DNA of 64,000 bases from Hygrocybe punicea (taxonomy: Eukaryota; Basidiomycota; Agaricomycetes; Agaricales; Hygrophoraceae): positions 2,790,001-2,854,000 of the forward strand of contig OY744464.1 in assembly GCA_963556145.1 (NCBI GenBank), read 5' to 3'. Both the position numbers and the translations under genes were made by a program. This document shows positions 1-10,560 of the stretch, in pieces (the first letter of the stretch is position 1; every line of letters begins with the position of its first letter). The notes under the pieces are model-generated. The model had not been told where the DNA came from. It was given only the letters and a program-made list of their open reading frames with translations, and did not search any database.

Positions 1-228
1 CTCTACAAAATCCTGATCACGTAGATATTGGTGCCTTCTCTTGCATTCTTCCTCTTGATGATTGATAGTTCCATGTACGGTATGATGTACCTTGAAGAAA
101 TTGAGTATCCTCTTCACCAAGCGCTCTGAAATCCCAGTATAGCTAGAAATGTCCACTGGACTAAGTAATGATGACAGCCAAATAACTATCCAATGGATGG
201 CGGCAGCTACCTTGCTACCTCTGGGCAT
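1..228 (-). CDS. Tc1-like transposase, N-terminal DNA-binding part (runs off window)
   Basis: An uninterrupted 76-codon frame begins at the ATG at 228-226 and continues past the left edge without a stop. It begins MPRGSK and contains ISSYTGISERLVKRILNFF, which reads like the paired helix-turn-helix DNA-binding region of Tc1/IS630 transposases, followed by a basic CKRRHQYLRD stretch that usually precedes the second helix-turn-helix. Only the DNA-binding part is in the window, so the catalytic DDE domain cannot be judged. It lies downstream of rpc1. Family assignment rests on pattern recognition of a short region and is moderately secure. Confidence 0.55.
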   Translation of the reverse strand, partial: MPRGSKVAAAIHWIVIWLSSLLSPVDISSYTGISERLVKRILNFFKVHHTVHGTINHQEEECKRRHQYLRDQDFVE

Positions 229-665
229 GGAGGTGATGGTTGATGGTGAGTGAATTTCAGTGAAACTCCAACAAAGTCAGGCAGATGTCAAGCTGAACCT
301 TGACTTTTGAATTTTTGCATTTCTTTGCCTTGGACTAGGCCAAATGTACGCTACTAATTCATAGGATCATAACAATATACGACCAAAGTCAATCCATTCA
401 ATATTCGGTGAGTTATTGAATGTTTCGGGGGAGAATTCCCTTTTTAGTCATTTTTTCAGCTCCGCCAACTTTCCTGAAAACAACAATAACATGCAAAAGT
501 AAATTTTAACACGCAAAAGTCAAATTTAACGTGCAAAATAATAAATTCAGTTCTGTCCAAGAACCTTCACACAGGTTCATTGAGGGAAGGACTAGCTTAC
601 AACTGCGTCCTCGCGGCAGTCATTTGAGAGCTGTCATGGACAAAATATATCGGAAATCCTTACGT
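229..665. other. Intergenic stretch between the transposase fragment and rpc1, with a short tandem repeat
   Basis: No gene is apparent. An imperfect three-copy repeat of about 20-22 bp (core GCAAAAGT.AAATTTAAC) lies at 489-548. This probably belongs to the flank of the mobile element whose transposase runs off the left edge, but no terminal inverted repeat could be recognised. Confidence 0.4.
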
Positions 666-3600
666 TTACTCTGCATTCTCAAACAACAATTTCCTTGGTG
701 TGCCGATGCCTGGAGATACCGAGTACAATGCAGGCCTTAACGAAAAATATTAGATAGGTTGTAATAGACGGAGTAACACGCATACATCGAAGTCCCACAT
801 TTCGCAGCAGGATTTCCCATTATGATACTCTCCGATACACCAGCGATACTATCTTTTTTTCCAAATGCAGATGCATCGAACAAATGATCCGTGGTCTTTT
901 CGAACGATGCCAACATGAGGACACTGTCTTTCATTTTGGCTACACCAAAACGCGTGATGCCCAAGACTTCTCCCTAGAAAGGTAGAGCATTCGTGAGGGG
1001 TAGCAGTTGCTGATCAGACTCACTTTGTAGGTCATCACATCTCCGAGCAACATGACATGCCGGGGGTCGATGTTCATATCATGACTTGTCATGGTGTATT
1101 GAATCTCATCAATTATTGTTTGCCTCGCAGCCTCGATGCCAAGCACCTGCGCAACTTCAATGACATGGTTGGACGATGTGTGTTCTCCAACAATGCCTAT
1201 ACAATAGTATGAAATTCGATGCAGGAAAGACTAGAAAGACAAACCTTCTGTAACCATGCATCTTTGAAGACCATACCCCTCCACTAACAACTCTTTGTCA
1301 CCTTTTTTGCCCCTCGCATCGTCTTTTTCCTTGATGTTAATGATGGCACGTTGTATCGTCGCAAAACCCTGAATTACAGCATGAAAGGTGGTGATGTCGG
1401 ACGACGGACCTGTACTGTACCTTGACAACTACATCGGGAAGAGCCCTTTTTAACTCTCGTAGCCGGTAGTATTTGTCCTGGCCATCCACATAGATCCGAA
1501 GCCGATTTCTACGAGGCATGACGGTGATAGACTGGACGACGTCCTGATGAAGTCATTCCAGGAGATAGAACAAAGGATTCACCTCCTGCTTGACCTTCAA
1601 TTTTCTGGACAATACAACGGCCCATTTGATGTCATCAAGTGTTAATTCCAGCTGCAAAATTTTGTGAGTAAGTAATCAACAGAACCAGGTCCTAACCTGA
1701 AGTTTTTGGATAGCCTCCGTGTCAATGATGATCCCAATATATGTATATTCAGGTGCCCATGCCTCCTCCAACACCGATGCAATCTATAACAACATCTGTA
1801 CTGTTCGCTTTGATTAGACACAGGCAGGAAACACACCTCTCCCAGGCGGGTTTTTTCTAGCCGACCTTTGACAATGCGAGCGGAAGGCTCACTATCACTT
1901 GTAACAAGCTTGCAACTTATGATAGGTGTACTAATCGCTTTAGCAGCATTGATGATTTCCTTGATTCGCGGAACACCGAGAGTAACGTTCATAGACGCAA
2001 CACCCGCAAAATGAAAAGTTTTCAATGTCATTTGTGTGCCAGGTTCACCGATGGATTGAGCGCCTACGGCTCCTACCGTTGATCCTTCAAAGAAAGTGAG
2101 ATAAACCGACCATCGCCAAAATTCATGCATACCGGGTTCAATTCGTGCTTTGACGTATTTGACCCATGATAACTCCAAAAAGGTCCAGAGTTGGTCCTCG
2201 GTCACCTTTGACATATTGTCCACAATTGACCTGTCCGCGACTATGTTGACAATTTAATTCAATGCGATTTTTTGCAACAGTCTACCCACCGGAAGCCCCC
2301 ATGGATAAATCAGTATCAGCATCCCATTCTCCATCACGTTCCAAGGCATCGAACATACCATGGCTCCTGCGCACCTCACCTAACCGGTTTGCGATATTGT
2401 AGGTAACAAAGCTCTGCAGAGAGGCTAGATATGCTGCGGTACATTCACTGGCAAACTTCTTCGTTTTGAGTTCTCGGTCTACAATCTCTAAAATTTCAAA
2501 GGGAAAGAGGCTGCGCCCTGCCCGAGAACCAATAGCCTTGAAATGGCGCCACGTCAGAAAGGTAATGTGTAGGACAATATTTGCAACGGACAGAAGCATG
2601 ACTCCATGTACGTTCAAAATCAATGGGTTGACCATCCCCTTCGAGGCATGCTGGATCTAAGCCATCATCGCCGTATCGAAATTGGACGACACCGCCAATA
2701 GAATTTCGAACGGAGAGATCATAATGGGTCGTCAAATCTTCCAGAGCCTTCATCAGACGCCTTTGCATGTATCCTGTTTCTGCAGTCTTGACCGCTGTAT
2801 CAACTAAACCTTCACGACCAGAGATGGCGTGGAACAAGAATTCTGTGGCGGATAGCCCTGAATAAAAACTGTTGCGCACAAAACCTTTTGAGGGCGGCTC
2901 TTTTGATTTCTTTTGGAAATGAGGCAATGATCGATCTTGGAACCCATCGGGTACACGATGTCCAGCAATGATTTGTTGACCAACGCAAGCGACCATCTGC
3001 GATACGTTGATGACAGAACCTGCTCGGTGTTTGCAAAGGGTTTGGAGGATCATCGGGTGAAACAAACCTTTCGAACCACAAGTAGCCATAATAAGAGGCG
3101 CATTGTGACGGTTGAGCTCTTGCATGCAAATGTTACCGACCGCTTCTCGGACTTTAGACAATACTGACGAGATGAGAGCCTCTAAAGTCTGCTCTTGGTC
3201 GCAACCAGGTTTATTTTCCAATTTCCCTTTCTTCGCTTGAGCAATCAAATCTAGACAAGCAGCGTAAGCCTTTTCAACGAGAGTGTCTTTTTTCTCGGTT
3301 AACTGGGGTCCAGGAATGACATCGTCAATGCCCAAGGAGAAGCCAAAGTTAGCTGTGCAATGCGATAAATTGTTTTCGCAATCTCGATATAGGTAGATAA
3401 CGACACACCTAACCAGCGAGCACAGAGTTTTGCTAGTCTATTCATCGCCTTCGAAGCTTCATGTGGACCATAATCTCTCATTATGACACCGAAGATCGAC
3501 TTCTTTTTCCCGCTTCCAACGGTGGCTTTGTCCATTACCCCACACATGATTTCGCTGTTCACAATGACAAGCCAGCCGTCGTTCGGAGACATATCTGGAG

Positions 3601-5922
3601 CAGGATCCATACCCGCTGAATAATGCTCCGCCTTGGGTTCCTGCATTTTATGACACTTGGACTCAGCGTTAACAAGGATATGGGACCTCTTGTTGGGCCG
3701 CATTAAGACGTTGAAAACCTGTTTTCCTGTCCAAAGTCTGACAGGTTTCCAGATGGTTGGGGGTGGAATGTCAATTTGAAGATTCGCGTCTGCAAAATAG
3801 CAACAGATTTGCGTGAATTGCCGGCGGTCAAAAAATTGATCTTTGCGAGATATGAGATATGACGCCGTGATGAAGTCTTGGATAGCAGCGATGACAGGCT
3901 CTCCGTTTCGCGGAGTGACTAGATTATGCTTGACACTCATGAGTTCGAGTGCTTCCGTCCTCGCCTCTTCTGTTTGTGGAACATCTGCAGAAACCTGGGT
4001 CAATAAGTGTAATAAGAGACTTGCCAACTTACGTAAATTCATCTCATCGCCATCAAAATCTGCATTATATGGGCCGCAAACACATTCATTTAAACGGAAC
4101 GACCGCCACGGCCTAACTTTGACCTGTCGAGAAGATGAGGCGACGAGATCGACAAGGACTGATACGAAAAAAAAGTACTCTGTGGCACATTATGGATAAC
4201 TATGGCATCGATTAGCCAGAGCAAATATGCGTTGGGTGAACACAAACTTTATGCAAACTTGGCTGCCGGTTGAAAAGCACGATGTCCCCGTCAATGATGT
4301 GCCTCTCCACAATATCGCCGACTTTTAGGCTATCTGCGATGGTCCTTCGATTTCCGAACCTCAAAAATTTCTTAAAGCCATTACTCCCAACGGTTACAAA
4401 ATTAGCGCCGGGGTGAACATCACAACCATTCCTCACAGCCTGTCTCAGTACGTCGACATTATGAGACGTCACTCTCTCTGGATAAGTCAGTATTTTGGCC
4501 ACTCGTTCCGGCACAGCGACTTCATCAATACGTAAGTTCGGATCAGGGGATATGACGGTGCGTCCAGAGAAGTCAACACGTTTTCCAGATAGGTTGCCAC
4601 GGAATCGACCCTGTTTGCCCTTCAGTCGCTGCACAAATCCACGTATCGGTTTTTGGCCCGGCTGCGAGGAAACACCGGGGAGTTCCGAATTAATGTACAT
4701 GGCAACGCAGAGTTGGAGAAACTCCCAATGTTCCTGATAAATACTTCAGGGATGTCCGATAATGACAGAATGGGGCAGATGGCAGAGAAGAACGAATCGA
4801 TTGGAACATACGCACCATGAACTGCGCGGTTGGAGCACCTTTGATAAGCCCATGCTTGATGAGAGCATTGGTGAAGACTATCTCTGTCAATTTCACAGTG
4901 AGATCATCTTCGTTGGATGCTCCGTCTTGTGCAACAGATGGTCGGATGCACACGGGAGGTACAGATATGTATTGCCAGATATACTCTTCTGGCCTACCAA
5001 AACACGGCCGCAGGCCGAGTAATTCGCAGTCCTAGATTTCTATGTTAATGATCTCGTTCAACGAAGTACGAAAATGTCAGACCTCATTCGAAACCCGTTT
5101 GAACAGATCCAGGACCTTCAATGGATTGAGATCCTCGGTTACTGCCTTGCCAATGTACATTCCCAGTTCTTTCTGGGCTTCAACTGCTGGTGCGAAAGTT
5201 TTTTTCCACCTTTCCCTTTCATCGATGGTTTTTTTCGAGCGAAACTTGTCATGAATGATCTTCAGTGCGCCCACTTTCTTGACGGCGCCATTGGTAGCCG
5301 AGCAATAAGGACAATACACGACTTTACGCGCCACTGAGTTCACAGCCTTACAGAGAGCTTGGCGCTGGATGTTTTCAAGAAAGGGTTGACGGAAACGTTT
5401 GAGGTAAACACGTCGGTCCGGTTCTTCCAACAGAACCCGAGCACAAGTCTGAGAACCATGATTGATAAGATTGAAAGAGCATGCATCCGAAATGCGCACT
5501 TTGCAAAGGCATTGAAGAATCGCTATTGTGTGTTTGAAGTAGCCGATGTGAAATACTGGAACCACCAGCTTGATGTATGCGTAGTGACCTACACAATCGA
5601 CTGATGACAGTCCACAGGTTTCACAAAAAGTGTTCTTCTCGGTAGTTCCCTATGAGAGGAATAAGCCGTTTGATGATATAGGGGATGAGAACGAACCAGA
5701 CGCCGATCGAGAACACCATCCTTGACCGGTAAACGATCAGAAGGAGTATAGAGATCGCGATGAGTAACTTGAAATTCTGATATCTTGACAGTCTCCTGAG
5801 AGTTGAGAAGACTGAACTGCAGTTGCTTTCTAAATATTGCCCCATTACTCCTGAAAGAAAGACATTCCGGATAGATCAACATACATCACTTTGGGAGCCT
5901 GATGGGACACCGGTTCCTTCAT
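666..5922 (-). CDS. rpc1: DNA-directed RNA polymerase III largest subunit (RPC1/C160)
   Basis: This is the catalytic largest subunit of nuclear RNA polymerase III, which makes tRNA, 5S and U6 RNA. The start ATG is at 5922-5920 ([12 protein letters not shown], as in other RPC1 proteins). Many introns of about 50 nt interrupt it. In order one can read: the zinc-binding clamp head ([14 protein letters not shown] near 5620), [16 protein letters not shown], the active-site approach [27 protein letters not shown] (4.5-4.65 kb), the catalytic [11 protein letters not shown] (about 4.03-4.07 kb; three Asp bind Mg), the trigger-loop region [20 protein letters not shown] (about 2.8 kb), [21 protein letters not shown] (about 2.05 kb) and the C-terminal [20 protein letters not shown] (about 0.95 kb). 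A last 50-nt intron at 785-736 joins ...KCGTSM to [13 protein letters not shown] and a TAA at 668-666; without it the frame stops at 739-737. All junctions checked keep the frame, so the gene appears intact. It is divergent from the proteasome gene. Confidence 0.95.
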
Positions 5923-6017
5923 TTTGAGTGCCGTACTGAGTACTGAGCGCGTTTTGTTGACTAGTATTTATTTGTTGCGTCACCCTTGGTTGGTCCTTCC
6001 ACAAGTGTCCTTCCGCA
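5923..6017. promoter_or_regulatory. Shared bidirectional promoter region of rpc1 and scl1
   Basis: Only 95 bp separate the start codons of rpc1 (leftward) and scl1 (rightward), so both promoters and both 5' leaders must fit here or reach into the neighbour. The stretch contains a direct repeat GTACTGAGTACTGAG and an A/T-rich TATTTATTTG. No sequence matching a known proteasome control element was recognised. Confidence 0.6.
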
Positions 6018-7135
6018 ATGTCCAGAACATCATACGACAGGTTCGTTAGGCAATTTTCTGCACAGTTGGATGACTGAACACGCCTGCAGATATCTCACCG
6101 TTTTTTCACCGGAAGGACGGCTCTATCAAGTTGGTTCGTGTTGTAACTTCTGAATCAACTTCTTTACGATTCTCCGTCTCGCAGAATACGCATTTAAAGC
6201 CATATCGGCGTCTGGTCACACCGCCATTGCGATTCGGGGGAAAGACACATCGGTGGTCATCACGCAGAAGAAGGTTCCTGTGCGTCTTGGCCTTACATTG
6301 GAACATCACATCGTTCACAGCAAGAATGACATAGGACAAACTACTTGACTCGTCAACTGTCACACATCTCTTCAGCATCACACCTACTATTGGCTGCGTA
6401 ATGACTGGTCTCATTGGTGATTCCGTAATCTGCAACAGGTTTGACTCTTACTTACACCATTGCGTTCAGCGGATGCCCGTTCGCAAGTTGCGCGTGCTCG
6501 ATCAGAGGCTGCACAATTCAGGTACAAGTATGGATATGAAATAACACCTGATGCCCTGGCACGACGGCTGGCGAATATCAATCAAGTGTACACTCAGCGA
6601 GCCGAAATGCGGCCCCTCGGTATCTGTATGTCACATTTATCGTTACACAGTCACCCCTCATCCATTCAACATCATCGATTTGGTCTTCAGCCATGATTTT
6701 AATCGGAGTTGAGCCTGAAATTGGTCCTCAATGTTTCAAGCTGGACCCCGCAGGCTATTTTGTTGGATTCCACGCAACAGCCGCCGGACAGAAACAACAA
6801 GAGGCAATGAACCACCTGGAAAAGAAGTGGAAGAAATTAGACGGCGGAAAGGGAGCTGATGATCCAGATAAGTCGGGCAAGACATTGAGCAGATCTGACG
6901 TTATCGAGGTTCGTCAGCATTCCGCTTTGTTTTGGGATTTGATGTGATGTGATTCGAGCAGATGGCCATTGAAGCCATGTCAACTGTCCATGCGACAGAT
7001 TACAAACAGGGTGAAATTGAGATAGGAATTATTTCACAAGGCGCTGAAGAAAGTGAGGAGTCGAAGGGGCTGTGGCGTGTCATGGGCGAAGACGAAGTTG
7101 AGACCCATCTGTTGGCTTACGCGGAAAAGGACTGA
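6018..7135 (+). CDS. scl1: 20S proteasome alpha-1 subunit (Scl1 / PSMA6)
   Basis: A structural alpha-ring subunit of the 20S proteasome core, not itself proteolytic. The start is ATG 6018 (MSRTSYDR). Splicing GT-AG introns gives [44 protein letters not shown], the canonical alpha-subunit N-terminal signature (YD..LT.FSPEGRL.QVEYA). Further exons read [111 protein letters not shown] and a C-terminus ending LLAYAEKD before TGA 7133-7135. The YTQ.AEMRPLG..MI and AAG.K motifs place it with PSMA6/Scl1 rather than another alpha subunit. At least six introns; the first is 6041-6089. The expected length of about 250 residues is met and no disruption was seen. It converges on the small gene at 7208-7610. 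Confidence 0.93.
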
Positions 7136-7207
7136 TTCGGAATCATCCAATATCAAACAAACCGTAATTATGGGAGACCCACATATATGTACACGGGTAT
7201 TTCACAG

Positions 7208-7610
7208 TTATCGTAATGTTGCACCCCCACTCTGGAATACTCAAGAGTCACTTCTGTACCGCAATTGAGAGACAAACACGCACCAGTACCGCAGATATCT
7301 CTTTGTCCTCCAAATCGCGAACGAGAGGTCTCCAAAATCGATCTGGTGCTTCCCAATATTCACGGTAGGCTCGAGTCTTTGAGCAGTTGTTGGTTGGTAG
7401 TGTTGAGGCTGCTTTCAGCATGACTTCCGAAATGAATGATTCTTTGAACTCTGAAGGCGCAGCTGGATGCGGACACGGATCTGGGGCTGGCTCGCAACAA
7501 AAGGAAAGGACTACTTGTAAGGTATACTCACTGGATGGCCAAGTCCGTTGTCCGAATTTGATAAGAGGTTGGTGTACTCGAGCCGACAACAAGCGCAATG
7601 TGAAGTGCAT
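7208..7610 (-). CDS. Small three-exon gene, 101-residue protein of unknown function
   Basis: Exons 7610-7532, 7486-7284 and 7231-7208 join in frame (306 nt including TAA) through two short introns with GTGAGT and GTGCGT donors. The protein begins MHFTLRLLSARVHQPL, a basic, acid-free start compatible with a mitochondrial targeting sequence. It continues with a proline-rich linker and a charged region EYWEAPDRFWRPLVRDLEDKEISAVL, ending SGGATLR. The coordinated splicing and the protein-like composition argue that it is real, but I do not recognise the family; a small mitochondrial protein would be one guess. It ends 72 bp from the end of scl1 (convergent), and its start lies only 60 bp from the terminal repeat of the large Tc1-like element. 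Confidence 0.6.
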
Positions 7611-7669
7611 ACTGATAGGCGCACACTAATAAATATATCTTGAAATTGTTTGGAAATTAATTGGTTTTA

Positions 7670-9218
7670 CAGCTGATTACATAATACATGTCGTTTATTC
7701 AAAGTCCGACTATATACGCGCCTCAATATTGCACAAGCCACAAGTCGGTGAGTTTTCAAGCAAATCACTCAAAATTTGTTTTGTCTTACTGATGCAGACG
7801 AGGCCTAGGGCCCCATAAAAATATTCGCCAAAAAACTGCTCCGACAATATTCATCATTTGGGGTGCTGGTCGATCTTGAGTGAGTTGTAGCTTGCGATCT
7901 ACCCGTGCACCACTGATTCTGAGACGTTCCACAGTGTTTACGTGCACTAGTGCAGGGCTCAAGCACATTCAATTGGCGTAAAACGCCTTCAAAACGTGTC
8001 TGTTTTTCAATGCCCCAGGCAACGTGTGAGCTCCGTCGACCGCGATCCACACACTTCGCGCCTGTCCAGATGCTTCTCCCCGTCTATTTACAACCCAATG
8101 GAGGGCGCAGGGCATGGGGATCACAAGGGGGTGGTCTCATTTCGACGGTTTTGTTACCTCAGCATCATCTGTTCCCTCACTCTTTTGTAGCTTTGATGGG
8201 AAATTAGCTCACAACTTTTGCACACATGGGGATCCTGTACTTCCTGAACCAATATCATGTATCTTGTCACCCCACCCAGTAGTAGAATAGCCTGAATTTG
8301 AAAAGAAGAAGAAAAAGGAAGCAGGGAAAAAGGAAAACAAGAATGCCACCATTGCAAGGAGAATACATGAACACGAGCATACGGGCATACAAACACAAGT
8401 TCGACCCATCGCCAAACTAATCCACCCACTTCAGAACCGCCCAATCTCCCAATCCCCCCCACTCGTCCGCCCAGCGCGTTGCGGCTCGTTCACGCACAAT
8501 TCGTGCTCGTTTCGCCCTCAAGAACATGGGCATTTCGCCCAAAGATACATTTCATGGGACGCTTGATGCTAATTTAGCAAGAAGATGAAAAGAAATGGCA
8601 CAAAACACTTACCAAGAGGAGCGCCCAGCCCCGACCCCACAGTTTCTTGCAGCCGCTGCTGATGTGGCAAATGAAGCAATGTCCGTTCTCAATATTGACA
8701 ATGACAGTTTGGTTGCAAGTGTTGTATTGGTCTCGTCCGATGCTTGATATGTGTCCTCTCACAGTCAAGTTTGGGTTGGTGTAGGTAGACATTAGGTGAG
8801 TTGTATAAAAATGCTGGAAAATGTCACCAAATACAAATAGATACGATTGACCGGAAGACTGGCCATCCCCAAACTGCTTGTTGGTGAGGATACAGTTCTC
8901 CTGGCAAGGAGAAATGTCCTCCTGGCCATGAGAAAGACCCTCCTCACCCAGATTCTTTGCCACCACTGTGCCATCAGTGTCCGGAAACTCTGATTTGAAG
9001 GTCACCAGCTTTCGAGCCGGATTTTCAACTGTCAGGAAGAAGATGAGATGGTTGGCTGAGTTCTCAGGCTGGATGTTGCAGTCGGGCAAAACAATGCAGC
9101 AGTTTTCCAACTGCTTCCTGTGAAGATCAAAAGTTGCACAGTGTCAATATTATACAGTGACCTAGATGAGGCAAAATTGGGCGTATTAGACGCACCGTTC
9201 TCGGTCTTGATTCTTCAC
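7670..9218. repeat. Left terminal inverted repeat arm (about 1.55 kb) of the Tc1-like element
   Basis: The reverse complement of this arm is found at 13535-14925 continued at 16497-16664. Matching landmarks include the tip, GTGCACTAGTGCAGGGCTCAA (7943 region; 14800 region) and the 178-codon frame. Differences are scattered substitutions and a few-base indel near 8198 versus 14563. Similarity fades inward of about 9218. Confidence 0.85.
8574..9110 (-). CDS. Arm-encoded protein of unknown function (left copy)
   Basis: A 178-codon frame starts MENCCIVLPDCNIQPEN and has internal SYLFVFGDIFQHFY and a cysteine/histidine stretch ENGHCFICHISSGCKK. Towards the end a GTAAGT donor after GWALLL and an AG about 44 nt on would replace the last residues by HQASHEMYLWAKCPCS. 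The translation is the same as that of the right-arm copy (13645-14181). It points outward from the transposase in both arms. I do not recognise a family. The open frame, conserved in both arms, suggests a gene, but recent homogenisation of the arms alone could also keep it open. Confidence 0.4.
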   Translation of the reverse strand: MENCCIVLPDCNIQPENSANHLIFFLTVENPARKLVTFKSEFPDTDGTVVAKNLGEEGLSHGQEDISPCQENCILTNKQFGDGQSSGQSYLFVFGDIFQHFYTTHLMSTYTNPNLTVRGHISSIGRDQYNTCNQTVIVNIENGHCFICHISSGCKKLWGRGWALLLVSVLCHFFSSSC

Positions 9219-9261
9219 CACGATGTGGAGAGTGACCATGTTGATCACCACATGATATCTG

Positions 9262-10462
9262 TTGCTCTTCACCACTATGACCCAAGGAAGTTCTACCAGC
9301 AAAGAAATACGAGAGCTGGTTGTTTCCCAGACCACCCATCTCGGATGGAAAACAGGTGAAGTCGCCAGAGCATTGAACCTTACCCCTCATATGGTGCAAT
9401 GTATCATGAAGCTTTACAATGAGATTGGTGCCACTGTCATGGACCCTTCTGGTGCTGTTGGGAGACCGAAGATCATGTCTCAAACTCATATCAACGTATT
9501 TCCCTTTCTCAACCCATTTACCTGCCACTCAAGTTTGTTTAGTTGATGCTTACCCTCATCGAACGCTGCCCAGACCTCTATCTGGATGAGATTGCTGATG
9601 AGTTATACAATTTACACGAGATCACTGTTTCTCTTCTGACTGTTTATCGGGCGATCAAGGACCACGGCTTGACTCATAAAAAGGTGCATCTCATTTATGC
9701 AATCTCTTAGTTCTGCTTTGTAACCCTACTTCTCCAAAGCTTTCGAAAATTGCTGTTGAGCGTTGTTCAATGAAACAGGCTGAATACGTTCTCGACATCG
9801 CTGATGAACCAGCAGAAAATCTTGTATTTGTTGATGAGTGTGCTGTCAACCAATTGAATACATACTGTGAAAATGGATGGGCAATGAAGGGCCAACGGGC
9901 CTGCAAGCGGTCGCACTTTGTCCGTGGAACTAGGTTCATTGAATGTTTTAAAGGCCTTCAATTTTCCATTGCCTGACGTTTTCGGCACAGATTTTCAGTA
10001 TTGCCTGCCCTGACGATTGAGGGTGTCATCTACAGTAGCATTGAACTTGGTGCCTTCAGCGGCAATATATTCCTTGAATTCATAGAGGGCCTTCTCGGGG
10101 AAATGAACCCATACCCTGCTCCACGCAGTGTTCTTGTGATGGACAACTGCTCAATCCACCATGTCGATGGTGTTGCGGCGATTTGTGAAGAAAAGTATGT
10201 ATCTGCTTCCTTTGACTCCCTAGCCACTAAATCGTGTCACAGAGGCGTCCGAGTTGTTTACCTACCTCTGTACTCCCCTGACCTCAACCCCATCGAGGAA
10301 ATGTTTTCTTGGCTCAAGGCGCACATCTGACACCACGGTGTACAGTATCGCTCGTTTTTGGAGTCTGGGGATCTTTTACAGGCTTGCACATTTTTGTATG
10401 CTGCTTTGGATCTTGTAGACAAGTCAAGCATTGAGGGCTGGTTCTCTCATGCAGGTTATTAG
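9262..10462 (+). pseudogene. Tc1/IS630-like DD34E transposase, one internal TGA
   Basis: Cuts and pastes the element using a DDE catalytic core. Five exons with four short introns can be joined: the helix-turn-helix part (SKEIRELVVSQTT...GWKTGEVARALNLT), then LMLTLIERCPDLYLDEIADEL, then the catalytic part with Asp in NLVFVDECAVN, Asp in VLVMDNCSIHH, and Glu in YSPDLNPIEEMFSWLK. An intron with GTATGT donor in the second half sets the spacing to exactly 34 residues between the second Asp and Glu. The frame meets TGA at 10328-10330 after WLKAHI, yet the same frame continues open for 43 codons (HHGVQYRSFLESGDLL...GWFSHAGY) to TAG 10460-10462. The TGA therefore looks like a CGA(Arg) mutated at CpG. 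Otherwise all key residues are present. Confidence 0.82.
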
Positions 10463-10560
10463 CCTGTCCCTTCTGTATTTCACACAACATTGTTCAAAAT
10501 GATATTGACTGTCTGCAGTGCACGAAATATATTATAAGCAACTAGTGTCCAACAATTCCT
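10463..10560. other. Short spacer between convergent transposase and cargo gene
   Basis: 98 bp, A/T-rich, no coding potential seen; presumably holds the 3' ends of the two convergent transcripts. Confidence 0.4.
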
